Origin: Rariloculus sp965263005
GTDB lineage: Bacteria; Pseudomonadota; Gammaproteobacteria; Steroidobacterales; Rariloculaceae
Assembly (NCBI RefSeq): GCF_965263005.1
Contig: NZ_OZ253579.1
Location: 3,038,001 to 3,102,000 of the forward strand
DNA: 64,000 bases
Direction of reading: 5' to 3'
Shown here in pieces: positions 28,701 to 35,961 of this stretch (position 1 is its first letter; every line of letters starts with the position of its first letter). The translations under genes and the position numbers were made by a program. The notes under the pieces are model-generated. The model ran no database searches and was not told the DNA's origin. It was given only the letters and a program-made list of their open reading frames with translations.

Positions 28701-29031
28701 AATGCGTGGTTAGAAAGCCGCTTCCGAACTGTCCGAGCGTGTCGTCGCGCTCCAGCTTCGTCGAGCCGTAGTAAATCAGGTGAGTGATCTCCTCAGGTTG
28801 GAATCCGCGTCCGTTGTGACGGAAGGTTAACTGGCGGTCATTGACCTCCACCGATGCAACTAGTCTCCCATGTCCCTTGGCGACGTCGCGGGCGTTCTGC
28901 AGCAGTTCCCAGATCCACCGCGTGAGGACGCGGGAGCGGTTGGATTCCAGAGTCCGAAGGTGCTTGTACACGCCCTGCGCCGTGTTGGCGGCGAGGATCT
29001 GGGTCTTTGCCTGATCCCACTCGTCCGGCAT
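25756..29031 (-). CDS. GHKL (Hsp90/sacsin-like) ATPase fused to a nuclease-like C-terminus
   Basis: From the ATG at 29031 the protein is about 1091 residues. The N-terminal ATPase shows the Bergerat motifs: N-box WELLQNARDVA (about 37-47), G1 RHNGRGFQPEEITH with His replacing the usual Asp, and G2 LGQFGSGFLTTHL. The middle is long and unassigned. The C-terminal third carries GVGSDFAIELTRLRRTWLLEV followed by KST, a D...ExK arrangement like the DUF3883/PD-(D/E)xK nuclease fold. An ATP-switched nuclease is the likely activity. It is the first gene of the island in the direction of transcription. I rejected the TTG at 29160 because the extra residues are Arg-rich and unstructured. Confidence 0.78.
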   Translation of the reverse strand: MPDEWDQAKTQILAANTAQGVYKHLRTLESNRSRVLTRWIWELLQNARDVAKGHGRLVASVEVNDRQLTFRHNGRGFQPEEITHLIYYGSTKLERDDTLGQFGSGFLTTHLLSPRIKVSSHLTDGRVFAFGLDRSGATVADLQRHMDASWKAFKSSLSPPSEGVENAASTTFRYPIDARAMEAVAKGLDVLTRSGPYVTVFNHEFKSIRVLSGAGATALELTKRETLALHIERVYVALSELDESEPTSRGYLVAGRDRVAVAVPCIHTDDGASLNPAADAPKLLLGFPLVGTEDFSFPAVVHSLRFSPTEDRDGVFLGQSDDAANLENQAVLEQACRLVRCMIEFAGSSGWQNAYVLADVPPIRGQKWFDEPWLRNCLKTHLVDSIRSTSAVVNQSGRAIAPAAATLLIADEPEGVDQLWGLAADLRTLSDTLPRRSEAEGWCNAVKSWAQVRRCSVDSFDETMDGGKLALLAENAETLEQLGGLLVDEAGTFDWLNKLHLFLCANGFSELLRTLRIVPDQSGRLRTLSELHRDRDIPDTLKDIAELSEIDIRAELRDRRFSVFVDEAGAGDLGPDELVARIIRVLDDRMDTEPEGDLKNASARLFGWIVEHERWELLRGYPAFSDQGKSSVLIRLDRHDANDQERPLAPVEAWPEELRAYADLFPRRHTLAAAFAETVSGAGAWASLEQKGFLRTNVLHSKMMVPEAFLPDEPLPESDENTPDHKADEAVELTDIAFLSKSDVGVLPRVRQSRGLARLFWGFLTQWLVVHDDRAFETKRAKCACGSSHGYFPAAWVVPLAGNQWVPLEGRRTDRAAAQSLANLIRDSDWPTELLRSSPQVGALLSALRVSVPELIMALVAKDDAERAALNETLSDLVTSVRHDWSRLRDLAEDIQDDQQLFEHLSERRKQRRIVRENLRLGTLVEALVKEGLEGEGFTVARTGVGSDFAIELTRLRRTWLLEVKSTRDESVTMSTIQARTAVERGREFLLCVVPLTRDLEDPDGEAVRVCVRFVDEIGSQLAPICEGLDDLEKHRASVTSGDDPDLRLVVESGSPRVRVGSAIWEAGFGLEDLISRLKAQPTVEDNGAVQ

Positions 29032-29057
29032 GGTACCTCGTGGTGTGAACCGTCGTC

Positions 29058-29216
29058 TCAAGGGGCTCGCCGGCTCGAAATCGACTCGGCGTTCGCGTCG
29101 TTCTCGCGTAGTTCGTCCCAAGCGGGCCGGTGCCGCCGACTGGCCAAGGTTTCGATACAATCCTGCGGTGCGGATTGGAAACTAGCAGAAGACAGGGCGC
29201 GGGAAAAGGGATGCAT
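29058..29216 (-). CDS. Possible 52-residue peptide upstream of the GHKL gene
   Basis: A frame from the ATG at 29216 encodes MHPFSRALSSASFQSAPQ and ends in an acidic, natural-looking tail 26 bases before the GHKL start. It could be a leader or small system component. The rest of 29032-29389 shows no other gene. Composition alone supports it, so confidence is low. Confidence 0.2.
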   Translation of the reverse strand: MHPFSRALSSASFQSAPQDCIETLASRRHRPAWDELRENDANAESISSRRAP

Positions 29217-29389
29217 GGAGTTGGGGCAAGGGAGACCGCGTCCGGGAATCGGGGGTTTTCCGTACCCTCGCTCCGTGCTCGCAGCCCGCGACCTGGTAAA
29301 ACCCGGCACGCTTCGGGCCGCACTACGGAAACGCTGTCCGGCAATCTTGGTAGGGTTTGACCCGTTTCCCCCACAATCGGGTCGGACCC

Positions 29390-29614
29390 GTGCTAATCGG
29401 CTACGCCCTCTCCACCGATGACCAGGAGCTGGACGTTCAGCGCGTCGCGCTCTCGGCCGAAGGCTGCGAGCGCATCTTCGAGGACACCGCGGGCGGCGCT
29501 GCAGATCGCCCCAGCTTGCGCGATACGCTCGACCACCTGCACGCTCGGGACTCGCTCGTCATCTGGCACCTAGGGCGCTCGCTCAAGGACCTCATCGCTC
29601 AAGCACAGATCGAC
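29390..29614 (+). pseudogene. Truncated serine resolvase N-terminus
   Basis: From the GTG at 29390 the frame reads VLIGYALSTDDQELDVQRVAL, followed later by GCERIFED and HLGRSLKDLI, the start of a Tn3-type resolvase. In intact relatives the motif is GYARVSTDDQ; here one codon is missing and the conserved Arg is gone. After about 75 residues the frame runs antisense into the integrase gene, so the catalytic domain is incomplete. It marks a former transposon at the right edge of the defence island. Confidence 0.8.
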
Positions 29615-30779
29615 TTGAAATATCCGCCCCGATGCTCGCGGCGATCCGGGCCGCCGCCTCCTTCACCGAATCCTGCGCCAGATGCGCGTAGCGCGCCGTC
29701 GTCTGCACCTGCTTGTGCCCGAGCAACTTGCCGATCACCGGCAGGTTTTCGCCCAGCGCCAGCGCGCGGGACGCAAACGAATGTCTCAAATCATGCACGC
29801 GAACATCCTCAAGCCCTGTCGCCTTGCGCAGCTTCCTCCATGGCCCGTCGATACTCTTCAAAGGCTCGCCCTTTATCCCCCCGGGGATCACCCAGGCCTC
29901 GCCGCGCTCGCGCGGGCGGTTCGCCAGCACCCTCGCCGCCGCCGGCGACAGTGGCACGGTCCGCGGACCCGTCTTGCTGTCCCTGAGCCGCAATTCCTCG
30001 CGCTCCAGATCCACCTCGTCCCAGCGCAACCTGAGGATCTCGTTGCGTCGGCACCCGGTCAGCATCAAGAGCCGAACGGCAGCCACGGCGTGAGATGAAA
30101 TCTCCCCCTGCGTTTCCATCTCACTCAGCACCCGTCCCAACCGAGTGAATTCCACCTCCGTGAGAAACCGCTCGCGCCTTCTCGCCCGGTACCTGGTGAC
30201 CGACACACAGGGGTTTATCCCCTCCGGAACGACCCCCCACGTCTCCCCCATGGTGAACATCGCCGACAGCGTATTGACGACGTGATTGGCCGCGGAAGGC
30301 ACGCGGTGCAACCGATTGCGCAGCGCCCAGACCTGCTCGCGCTCCACGGCGTCGACCGCACACTCGCCAAACTCGGGAAGGATGTACTTACGGAACACCA
30401 AACGAACCCGGCGCGCGGTACTCGCCTTGCAGCGCACGTCGACGTGCTCCGTGAGATACCGCTCGGCCACCTCCGCCACCGTGGGACCTTTCGGTGCCGA
30501 TGTCGGCGCCGCGACAGCCGCCTCTCCCGACTTGATCCGCGCGATGATCAGCGCCGCCCGCTGGCGGGCCTGCTCGGCGGTGATCACACCGTGGCGGCCG
30601 ACGGTCACGCGCCGGGATCGCCCCTGAGCCCGGGTCTGAACGACATAGACCTTTCTTCCGGAGGCATACACCCGCACCCCGAATCCCGACAACTCCCGGT
30701 CCCAATACACGGTATCTTTATCGACCGACAGTCTGTCTACCGTGCGTCGCGAAATCGTCGTGCGCTTGAGTTTCTCCAT
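29592..30779 (-). CDS. Tyrosine recombinase / integrase, intact (int1)
   Basis: The 395-residue protein has an N-terminal arm-binding domain (about 1-85, WDRELSGFGVRVYASGRKVY), a SAM-like core-binding domain (about 100-185) and a complete catalytic domain: Arg in TGCRRNEILRL, HDLRHSFAS, LLGHKQVQTT and Tyr in TTARYAHL. It is a P4/DUF4102-type integrase. It is encoded 22 bases after int2 ends, so the two are likely cotranscribed. This is the best candidate, with int2, for moving the island or the ICE. No excisionase gene lies next to it. Confidence 0.9.
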   Translation of the reverse strand: MEKLKRTTISRRTVDRLSVDKDTVYWDRELSGFGVRVYASGRKVYVVQTRAQGRSRRVTVGRHGVITAEQARQRAALIIARIKSGEAAVAAPTSAPKGPTVAEVAERYLTEHVDVRCKASTARRVRLVFRKYILPEFGECAVDAVEREQVWALRNRLHRVPSAANHVVNTLSAMFTMGETWGVVPEGINPCVSVTRYRARRRERFLTEVEFTRLGRVLSEMETQGEISSHAVAAVRLLMLTGCRRNEILRLRWDEVDLEREELRLRDSKTGPRTVPLSPAAARVLANRPRERGEAWVIPGGIKGEPLKSIDGPWRKLRKATGLEDVRVHDLRHSFASRALALGENLPVIGKLLGHKQVQTTARYAHLAQDSVKEAAARIAASIGADISSRSVLER

Positions 30780-31711
30780 CGTCCCAGAATTCCCTGCGGC
30801 CTTATGCCGCCGCCTCCTCTGACCGAAGCTCCTCGGGCAGAATGTTCGCCTCGATACTGCCTGCCACCCGGGCGGCCGACACCTTCTCCGTGTCCCGTGC
30901 CAGGTGGGCGTACCGCGCGGTCGTCTCGACGTTGCTGTGACCCAGCAGCTTGCCGATCATGGACAGGCTTTCCCCGAGCGCCAGGGCGCGAGAGGCATAG
31001 CTGTGCCGCAGATCGTGCAGCCGCACGTCCTCAAGATCCGCCCGTACCCGCAGGCGATGCCAGTGATTGCCGAGGCTGGAAACGTGAGACGCCGGTTTTA
31101 GCCCTAAGAAAACCCACGGATTACCGACCACCCGATCGATGCCGTTCAATACCGCCAGGGCGGTGGGTGTCAACGGCACCATCCGCGAGCCTGTCTTGGT
31201 GTCCCTCAACCGCAGCTCGCCGGCGCTACGGTCCACATCGTCCCAACGCAGCGTTGCGATCTCCTCGCTCCGGCATCCGGTGAGCATCAGCAAGCGAATC
31301 GCCGCCACCGCCGGCGGCCACGGCGAACCCTTCGCATCGGCTTCGCATAACATCCGGCCGATCCGCCGGTATTCCGCCTTGGTCAAAAAACGTTCCCGGT
31401 GATAGGTCCGGTACCGGCGCACGGTCCGGCACGGATTGCGTCCCGCCGGGCGCAGCCCCCAGTCATCCGCCAACGAGAACATCTTCGATAGCACCCACAA
31501 CACCGGATTGGCCGTTCCCGGTCGGTCGCGCAGCGCGTAATGCAGCGCCGCTACCTGCTTGCGTTCCACCGAGCCGACGGGCATCTCGCCCAGCGCGGGA
31601 AGAATATGAAGGCGGAGCAACTGCCGATACAGCTTCATGCTCGACGCCTTGCATTGCACCGCCACATGGGTCCGCAAATAACGCTCCGCCAGGTCCGCGA
31701 CCGTCGGTTCC
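29838..31711. repeat. Right copy of the 1.9-kb integrase direct repeat
   Basis: This covers the parts of int1 and int2 that also occur, decayed, at 3505-5383. The orientation is direct. The end points were placed by protein similarity and are accurate only to about 10-20 bases. Confidence 0.8.
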
Positions 31712-32004
31712 GCCACGGGCTCGGGACGCGCCGGCGCCGGATTCTCGCCCGCCTTGATGCGATCGATGATCGCCGCCGCGGCCTTGCGGGCTTTCTCAGC
31801 GGAGATCTCTCCGTGCTGCCCCACCGTGACGCGCCGCGATCCCGTTGGCCCTCGACTCTGCACGACGTAGGTCTTGCGCCCAGTGGGGTAAAGTCGCACA
31901 CCGAACCCCGGCAGGTCCCGGTCCCAGTACACGCCGGGCTTGCCATGGGCCGACAAGGCATCCACCATGCGTTTGGAAATCTTTTCTGGCGGTCGCTTGG
32001 ACAT
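30802..32004 (-). CDS. Tyrosine recombinase / integrase, intact (int2)
   Basis: This 400-residue recombinase shares the plan of int1 but is clearly different in sequence. It has an arm-binding start (WDRDLPGFGVRLYPTGRKTY), catalytic Arg in TGCRSEEIATL, HDLRHSYAS, LLGHSNVETT and Tyr in TARYAHLARD. All expected residues are present, in contrast to the left relic. Adjacent non-identical integrases can act as a pair with different site preference. Its upstream side (32005-32419) leaves the element, so an attachment site may lie there. Confidence 0.9.
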   Translation of the reverse strand: MSKRPPEKISKRMVDALSAHGKPGVYWDRDLPGFGVRLYPTGRKTYVVQSRGPTGSRRVTVGQHGEISAEKARKAAAAIIDRIKAGENPAPARPEPVAEPTVADLAERYLRTHVAVQCKASSMKLYRQLLRLHILPALGEMPVGSVERKQVAALHYALRDRPGTANPVLWVLSKMFSLADDWGLRPAGRNPCRTVRRYRTYHRERFLTKAEYRRIGRMLCEADAKGSPWPPAVAAIRLLMLTGCRSEEIATLRWDDVDRSAGELRLRDTKTGSRMVPLTPTALAVLNGIDRVVGNPWVFLGLKPASHVSSLGNHWHRLRVRADLEDVRLHDLRHSYASRALALGESLSMIGKLLGHSNVETTARYAHLARDTEKVSAARVAGSIEANILPEELRSEEAAA

Positions 32005-32338
32005 CGCTCTCCGAGCCTTCCACTGCGTGCTGCGCCATCACCGACGAGTAAGCGTACCGCAAGCGTGTGTACTCAAACTGAGGTGATATTGAAGCGTAGT
32101 CGAGATAGGATTGCAAGGAGGAGACAGCTCAAAGATGCGGATAAAATGAAAATAAATCAGTTAGTTATAGTATTGACGCGTAATCATGCGTACGCATGTC
32201 GGCCTACGGTTTTCTCATATCGTGTTTAGCCTGCGTATCGAACTACTCAGCGTCCTACAGTCGGAATGGAACTCCAACGTGCTCACCCGCGGTTTCATCC
32301 CGTTTCTGTTCGGTCATGCCGTGACTTTGCCCTTCATC

Positions 32339-32368
32339 GCACTTGATTGCACTTGATTGCACTTGATT
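32339..32368. repeat. Three tandem copies of GCACTTGATT
   Basis: A perfect decamer triplet followed by a partial fourth unit (GCATTGCAAGCATTGCA) lies just upstream of the antitoxin promoter and overlaps its -35 box. It may be an antitoxin binding site. The rest of 32005-32338 shows no gene and only the short match to 1760-1775 described under findings. Confidence 0.6.
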
Positions 32369-32391
32369 GCATTGCAAGCATTGCATAGATT
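32363..32391 (+). promoter_or_regulatory. Probable sigma-70 promoter of the FitA-like antitoxin
   Basis: TTGATT at 32363-32368 and TAGATT at 32386-32391 are separated by 17 bases and sit 28 bases before the ATG at 32420. The -35 overlaps the decamer repeats, which would let a bound antitoxin block transcription. Confidence 0.45.
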
Positions 32392-32419
32392 GTATGGTCG
32401 GAGTCATTTGGAGCACACA

Positions 32420-32704
32420 ATGGCGAACATTACCATCCGTAACCTCGACGACGAGGTGAAGACGCGGTTGCGTATGCGGGCGGCGGAGAACGGCCGTTCC
32501 ATGGAAGAGGAAGCGCGGCGGATCCTGCGCGAGGCGGTCAGGCGCAAGCCGGATGTTCAGAACCTCGCGCGAAGCATCCGCGCCCGGTTCGCGCCCTTGG
32601 GCGGTGTGGAACTGGAGTTGCCGCCGCGCGGCCCGGGGCGCGTGCATGAACAGCCTGCCCGGACCGCCGGGAGTTTACAGAAACTTGGGACACGTCCCGC
32701 TTGA
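32420..32704 (+). CDS. Orphan FitA/VapB-like ribbon-helix-helix antitoxin
   Basis: The 94-residue product starts MANITIRNLDDEVKTRLRMR with the ribbon-helix-helix fold of FitA-type antitoxins, then EEEARRILREAV and the typical toxin-binding stretch RARFAPLGGVELELPPR. After PPRG the usual ending is replaced by unrelated sequence, and no PIN-domain toxin gene follows. It is probably a broken toxin-antitoxin remnant that may still bind its operator. It lies at the chromosome side of the integrase pair. In 32705-32962 I see nothing. Confidence 0.8.
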   Translation: MANITIRNLDDEVKTRLRMRAAENGRSMEEEARRILREAVRRKPDVQNLARSIRARFAPLGGVELELPPRGPGRVHEQPARTAGSLQKLGTRPA

Positions 32705-32962
32705 AGGTGGCTGCCTAACCCGGGAAACAACCAGTGAAATGTCATCCGATCGCAACCCCGCCCCGGCCTCATGCTTGCCCACGCCCGGGGTCCGATCGGT
32801 CACGGGCATTGTCAGGTATGGACAGGGCGATAGTAGCCTTGCCCGGTCACGGCCCCACTGCGTCCTTCTTGGACGTTGTGAACCGCGCCAGCGCTGCTCA
32901 GGAGCAAGGCGCGAGCACGACATTCCATGCCAATGGGGCTTCTGCACGAGATCGGGCGCTTG

Positions 32963-33550
32963 CTATTCGTCGCTGTCCTCGTCGGCCTCAACGGACGGAT
33001 CGTCCGTCTCCTGGATAAAGTCAGGTCCGCCGCCGCCGAGCACACCGCCGAGCACATCGCCGACACCGAGCGAGGCGGCAAGCTCTCCGATCTTCGTGGG
33101 ATCGATCTCTCCGGCCACGTTGATGAACACCGCGTCGCCCTCGCGACCGGGGTCGGCCACCATGACCGTCATACCGGCGACGGTCGTACCCTCAAATTTC
33201 ATGTACACACGGACTCTTGCGTCATCGTCCTGAATGTAGACCGCGCGCTGCCAGCCGTCGCGCTCGAGCGTTCCCGAAGCATCGTCGATGAATTCCATGA
33301 CCTCGTCTGAGTCGTCCAGTATGTCGTAGACCAACACCCGTACGCCCTCGATGCCCGCCAATACCTCCGCGGCCGCGGGATCCGCGGCGCTGGCCGCCGC
33401 CTGGACAAACCCCAACATGGCAGGGTTCAGGTCGATTTGGACTTTGGGCTCGTCACTTACGCCCGGAATCTGTGTGAAATCGAAATAGCCCTGGGCATGC
33501 GCGAGGCTGGAAACTACCGCGAATAGCGCGATTAACGTTCGGTTCAACAT
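32963..33550 (-). CDS. DUF4252-like secreted protein
   Basis: From the ATG at 33550 the protein has a signal peptide (MLNRTLIALFAVVSSLAHA) and about 175 mature residues resembling DUF4252: RVLVYDILDDSDEVMEFID, then RVRVYMKFEG and INVAGEIDPTKIGELA. The tail is Gly- then Asp/Glu-rich. DUF4252 proteins are exported and of unknown role. It follows an ECF sigma and a membrane anti-sigma-like protein in one operon, a recurring association, and may report on envelope or metal stress. Confidence 0.75.
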   Translation of the reverse strand: MLNRTLIALFAVVSSLAHAQGYFDFTQIPGVSDEPKVQIDLNPAMLGFVQAAASAADPAAAEVLAGIEGVRVLVYDILDDSDEVMEFIDDASGTLERDGWQRAVYIQDDDARVRVYMKFEGTTVAGMTVMVADPGREGDAVFINVAGEIDPTKIGELAASLGVGDVLGGVLGGGGPDFIQETDDPSVEADEDSDE

Positions 33551-33554
33551 GGTC

Positions 33555-34061
33555 TCAACCTCCATTTCCGTTTTGAGATTCTTCATCGAGAACGGAGTTG
33601 CGGCTGACGACTATCGCTTCGCGCAGGCCGTCGCCGACTGCTTCTCTGATTTCTTGATTCGCGTACACCGCGGTTTTGTGCAGATAGCTCATGGCAACCA
33701 CGAACTCCTGCATCGCCACGACGCTCGGATCGACCGGCGGCGGCGCCGGCCGGATGACGAGCACGGCGAGCGCGCCCGCAGCCGCAACCGCAACCACGGA
33801 ACCCGCCAGCCATTGCCAGACACGCGGACGCCGGGCGGGGATACCGAGCAAGCTCCGGCGCAGTCTTCGAGGCACAGGCGCCGACTGCAAACGCCGTAGC
33901 TCCCCGCGCAACACACGGGCGCGCTCGACGGCGGCCCGCAGAGCCGGGTCGCGCTCCATTGCCTCGCGCATGCGCGCTTTGTCGCCGTTACGCAAGCTTC
34001 CGTCGGCCATCGCCTCGACGTGGCTTCGGGCCCATTGCATATTCAGATTCATCTGTGTCAT
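33555..34061 (-). CDS. Membrane-bound anti-sigma-like protein
   Basis: The 168-residue protein starts at the ATG at 34061, overlapping the sigma factor stop by four bases (ATGA). It has a soluble helical N-terminus (HVEAMADGSLRNGDKARM), one transmembrane helix (VVAVAAAGALAVLVI, about residue 90-105) and a periplasmic C-terminus. That topology and position are those of anti-sigma factors that hold ECF sigma factors at the inner membrane. No HC2 zinc motif is visible, so release is not obviously redox-driven. Confidence 0.65.
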   Translation of the reverse strand: MTQMNLNMQWARSHVEAMADGSLRNGDKARMREAMERDPALRAAVERARVLRGELRRLQSAPVPRRLRRSLLGIPARRPRVWQWLAGSVVAVAAAGALAVLVIRPAPPPVDPSVVAMQEFVVAMSYLHKTAVYANQEIREAVGDGLREAIVVSRNSVLDEESQNGNGG

Positions 34062-34624
34062 CGGGATTGCTCCAGTCCGAGTCGTAGACGCCGCCGGGCG
34101 CGGTGCAGGTACACCTTCACCTGGTTGGCGTCGATATCCAGAATCCTTGCGCACTCCGCGCCATTCATGCCCTGGACATCGAACAGAACGATCAGGCTGC
34201 GTTGCGGCTCGGGAAGTTGGTCGATGAGCCGGCGCAGCCTCACCGACAATTCACCTTGCTGGTAATGCCAGGCTGGATCGCGCTCCTCGCGGACCTCGGG
34301 CGCCTGGGCCCACTCGTCGCTGACGAAGCGGCCAGACTTGCGCAGCCGGTCCAGACACCCGTTGCGCGCTACCTTGTGCAGCCACTCTTTCGGCCGCTCG
34401 ACGCTGCCGCCCCGCTCCCAATACCGCAGAAACGCCTCCTGGGTCACGTCCTCAGCCTCCTGCTCGTCGCGCAGCAGCGCGCAAGACATCCGGTAGACGG
34501 ACCGGTGGTGCTTGAGCACCGCGACGCGGAATTTCCAGGCCGCCACCGTATCGGCGCCGTCCGTCGCGGCTCCGGGCTCCCCGGAGCACCCATCGGGCGG
34601 TGATGTTGTCTTCGTTTCCTGCAA
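34058..34624 (-). CDS. ECF sigma factor (sigma-70 family)
   Basis: Region 2 is clear (LRDEQEAEDVTQEAFLRYW, then LHKVARNGCLDRLRKSG) and region 4 follows (LPEPQRSLIVLFDVQGMNGA, ILDIDANQVKVYLHRARRR). The start is uncertain: the frame is open to 34819, but the extra residues do not look like protein and overlap the apparent promoter, so a TTG at 34624 is preferred. It heads an operon with an anti-sigma-like protein and a DUF4252 protein. In 34688-35000 I see no gene. Confidence 0.82.
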   Translation of the reverse strand: MQETKTTSPPDGCSGEPGAATDGADTVAAWKFRVAVLKHHRSVYRMSCALLRDEQEAEDVTQEAFLRYWERGGSVERPKEWLHKVARNGCLDRLRKSGRFVSDEWAQAPEVREERDPAWHYQQGELSVRLRRLIDQLPEPQRSLIVLFDVQGMNGAECARILDIDANQVKVYLHRARRRLRLGLEQSR

Positions 34625-34659
34625 CGAAATGGTCCGGTTTTTGCTCAATGCGTAACAGA

Positions 34660-34687
34660 AAGACGCGGAACGCTCCGAAATGTTACA
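34660..34687 (-). promoter_or_regulatory. ECF-type promoter, probably autoregulated
   Basis: TGTAAC at 34682-34687 and CGTCTT at 34660-34665 on the minus strand are spaced by 16 bases, the general form of ECF-dependent promoters (-35 with AAC, -10 with CGTC). It lies just ahead of the sigma gene, so self-activation is likely. Confidence 0.5.
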
Positions 34688-35000
34688 GCGGACAGCCAAA
34701 GAGGCGCCTGCGCCCATGCTGCCTTTGAGGCAGCCGTCAACGAACCCGGCATACTTGCCCGATTGATGGATCTTGACCTCGTGGGAGTGCACCGGGGCTG
34801 AAGGCTGAACCGCCCCCACTTTCCCGGAGACTCCGTCTTGTAAGAGCGGGCCACGACCCAGGCGTCGCGCAATCCCGACAGGAACAGAAGAAAACGGGCT
34901 GTACCTTTACTGTTCCATGAAAGGATGGAGCGTCCGGGAAAGTCGGGGCGGTTCACCCACTAAGGTTGTCTAGGTCGTGGCTTCAGTCCTGCACTCAGCG

Positions 35001-35315
35001 CTATGGGCCGAAGAAGATGTAGAGCAGGCGCGTATCCTTGTGCACGATGGACGACTGCTCCTGCCCGGCAGGAATGGTGACGATGTCTCCGGCTCCAAGT
35101 CGCTCGGTCCTGTTGCCGGAGGTCGTCGACAACTCGCCATCGAGGATCAAGGTGATTTCCCGCCGCGGATGCGCGGATACACCTTGATCGGGCATGCGAG
35201 TCCCGGCCCTTAGAAATCCGGTACCGAACTCCAGCCGGACGCCATTCACCGTGAACGCATGAAGCGATTTAAGGCGATCATCGCCGTTCGGGTATTCCAT
35301 AGCGAATGCCTTCAA
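35001..35315 (-). CDS. Small cupin-domain protein
   Basis: The 104-residue single-domain cupin has conserved elements around HPRREITLILDGELSTTSGN and LGAGDIVTIPAGQEQSSIVH. Only one or two potential metal ligands (His) are visible, so an enzyme role is uncertain. It is in line with the cupin regulator and the TonB receptor and may sense or process the same substrate. Confidence 0.7.
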   Translation of the reverse strand: MKAFAMEYPNGDDRLKSLHAFTVNGVRLEFGTGFLRAGTRMPDQGVSAHPRREITLILDGELSTTSGNRTERLGAGDIVTIPAGQEQSSIVHKDTRLLYIFFGP

Positions 35316-35357
35316 GCCGGCCCCGGATCGTTCCAGGCGCCGATCCTGCGGTGATGG

Positions 35358-35939
35358 CTATTCCGGTTTGAACTCACTTGGGGTCCCGACGTACAACAGG
35401 TGCACGACGTCATCCGTCAGATTGCTGGCGGTGTGCGGCGTGCGCGAATTGAAGTGCATGCTGTCACCCTCCTTCAGGGTCAGCTTCATATCGCCCAGTT
35501 CCGAGTAGAGTTCGCCCTTGAGTACGTACAGAAAGTCCTCGCCCTCGCGCTGGTCCACGGGAAATACGTGCCCGGGTGGAATGACCATGAGGATTGCGTC
35601 CATCTGCTGGAACTTCATGCCCGCACTGAGTTGTACGTATTCAACCGGGGAGTCCACTTCGATACGCTGAGGATTGTCTTTCCACCGCACTGGCGTTTCC
35701 CCGGCAGGGATTTCCATGAACGTCGTGACACGGACATCCAGTGCCCGGGCGATATTCACGAGCGACACCATCGACGCGGCGGCCTTGTTCCGCTCAACCT
35801 GGGAGATAAACGCGGGAGAGAGCTTGGTCTTCTCCGCCAGTTCCTGCAGCGTGAGGCCGAGTTCGAGGCGGCGAGCACGGATCATCTCACCGGCAGCCGC
35901 AGTCGGCGCCGCACTTTTCGGCTGTTCACGGTTCAGCAC
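35358..35939 (-). CDS. XRE-cupin transcriptional regulator
   Basis: The 193-residue protein has an N-terminal XRE helix-turn-helix (about 19-75, LGLTLQELAEKTKLSPAFIS, then QVERNKAAASMVSLVNIA) and a C-terminal cupin (about 110-190, FPVDQREGEDFLYVLKGEL). This is the PuuR/SutR-like architecture that controls amine and amino-acid catabolic genes through a ligand bound in the cupin. It starts at a GTG. It lies just downstream of the receptor gene and very likely controls the divergent locus. Confidence 0.85.
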   Translation of the reverse strand: MLNREQPKSAAPTAAAGEMIRARRLELGLTLQELAEKTKLSPAFISQVERNKAAASMVSLVNIARALDVRVTTFMEIPAGETPVRWKDNPQRIEVDSPVEYVQLSAGMKFQQMDAILMVIPPGHVFPVDQREGEDFLYVLKGELYSELGDMKLTLKEGDSMHFNSRTPHTASNLTDDVVHLLYVGTPSEFKPE

Positions 35940-35961
35940 GTTTCAACAACTCCTGGCCAGA

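Noticed and set aside
32339..32368. Tandem repeats considered as a CRISPR start
   Set aside because: The units are 10 bases with no spacers and there are no cas genes.
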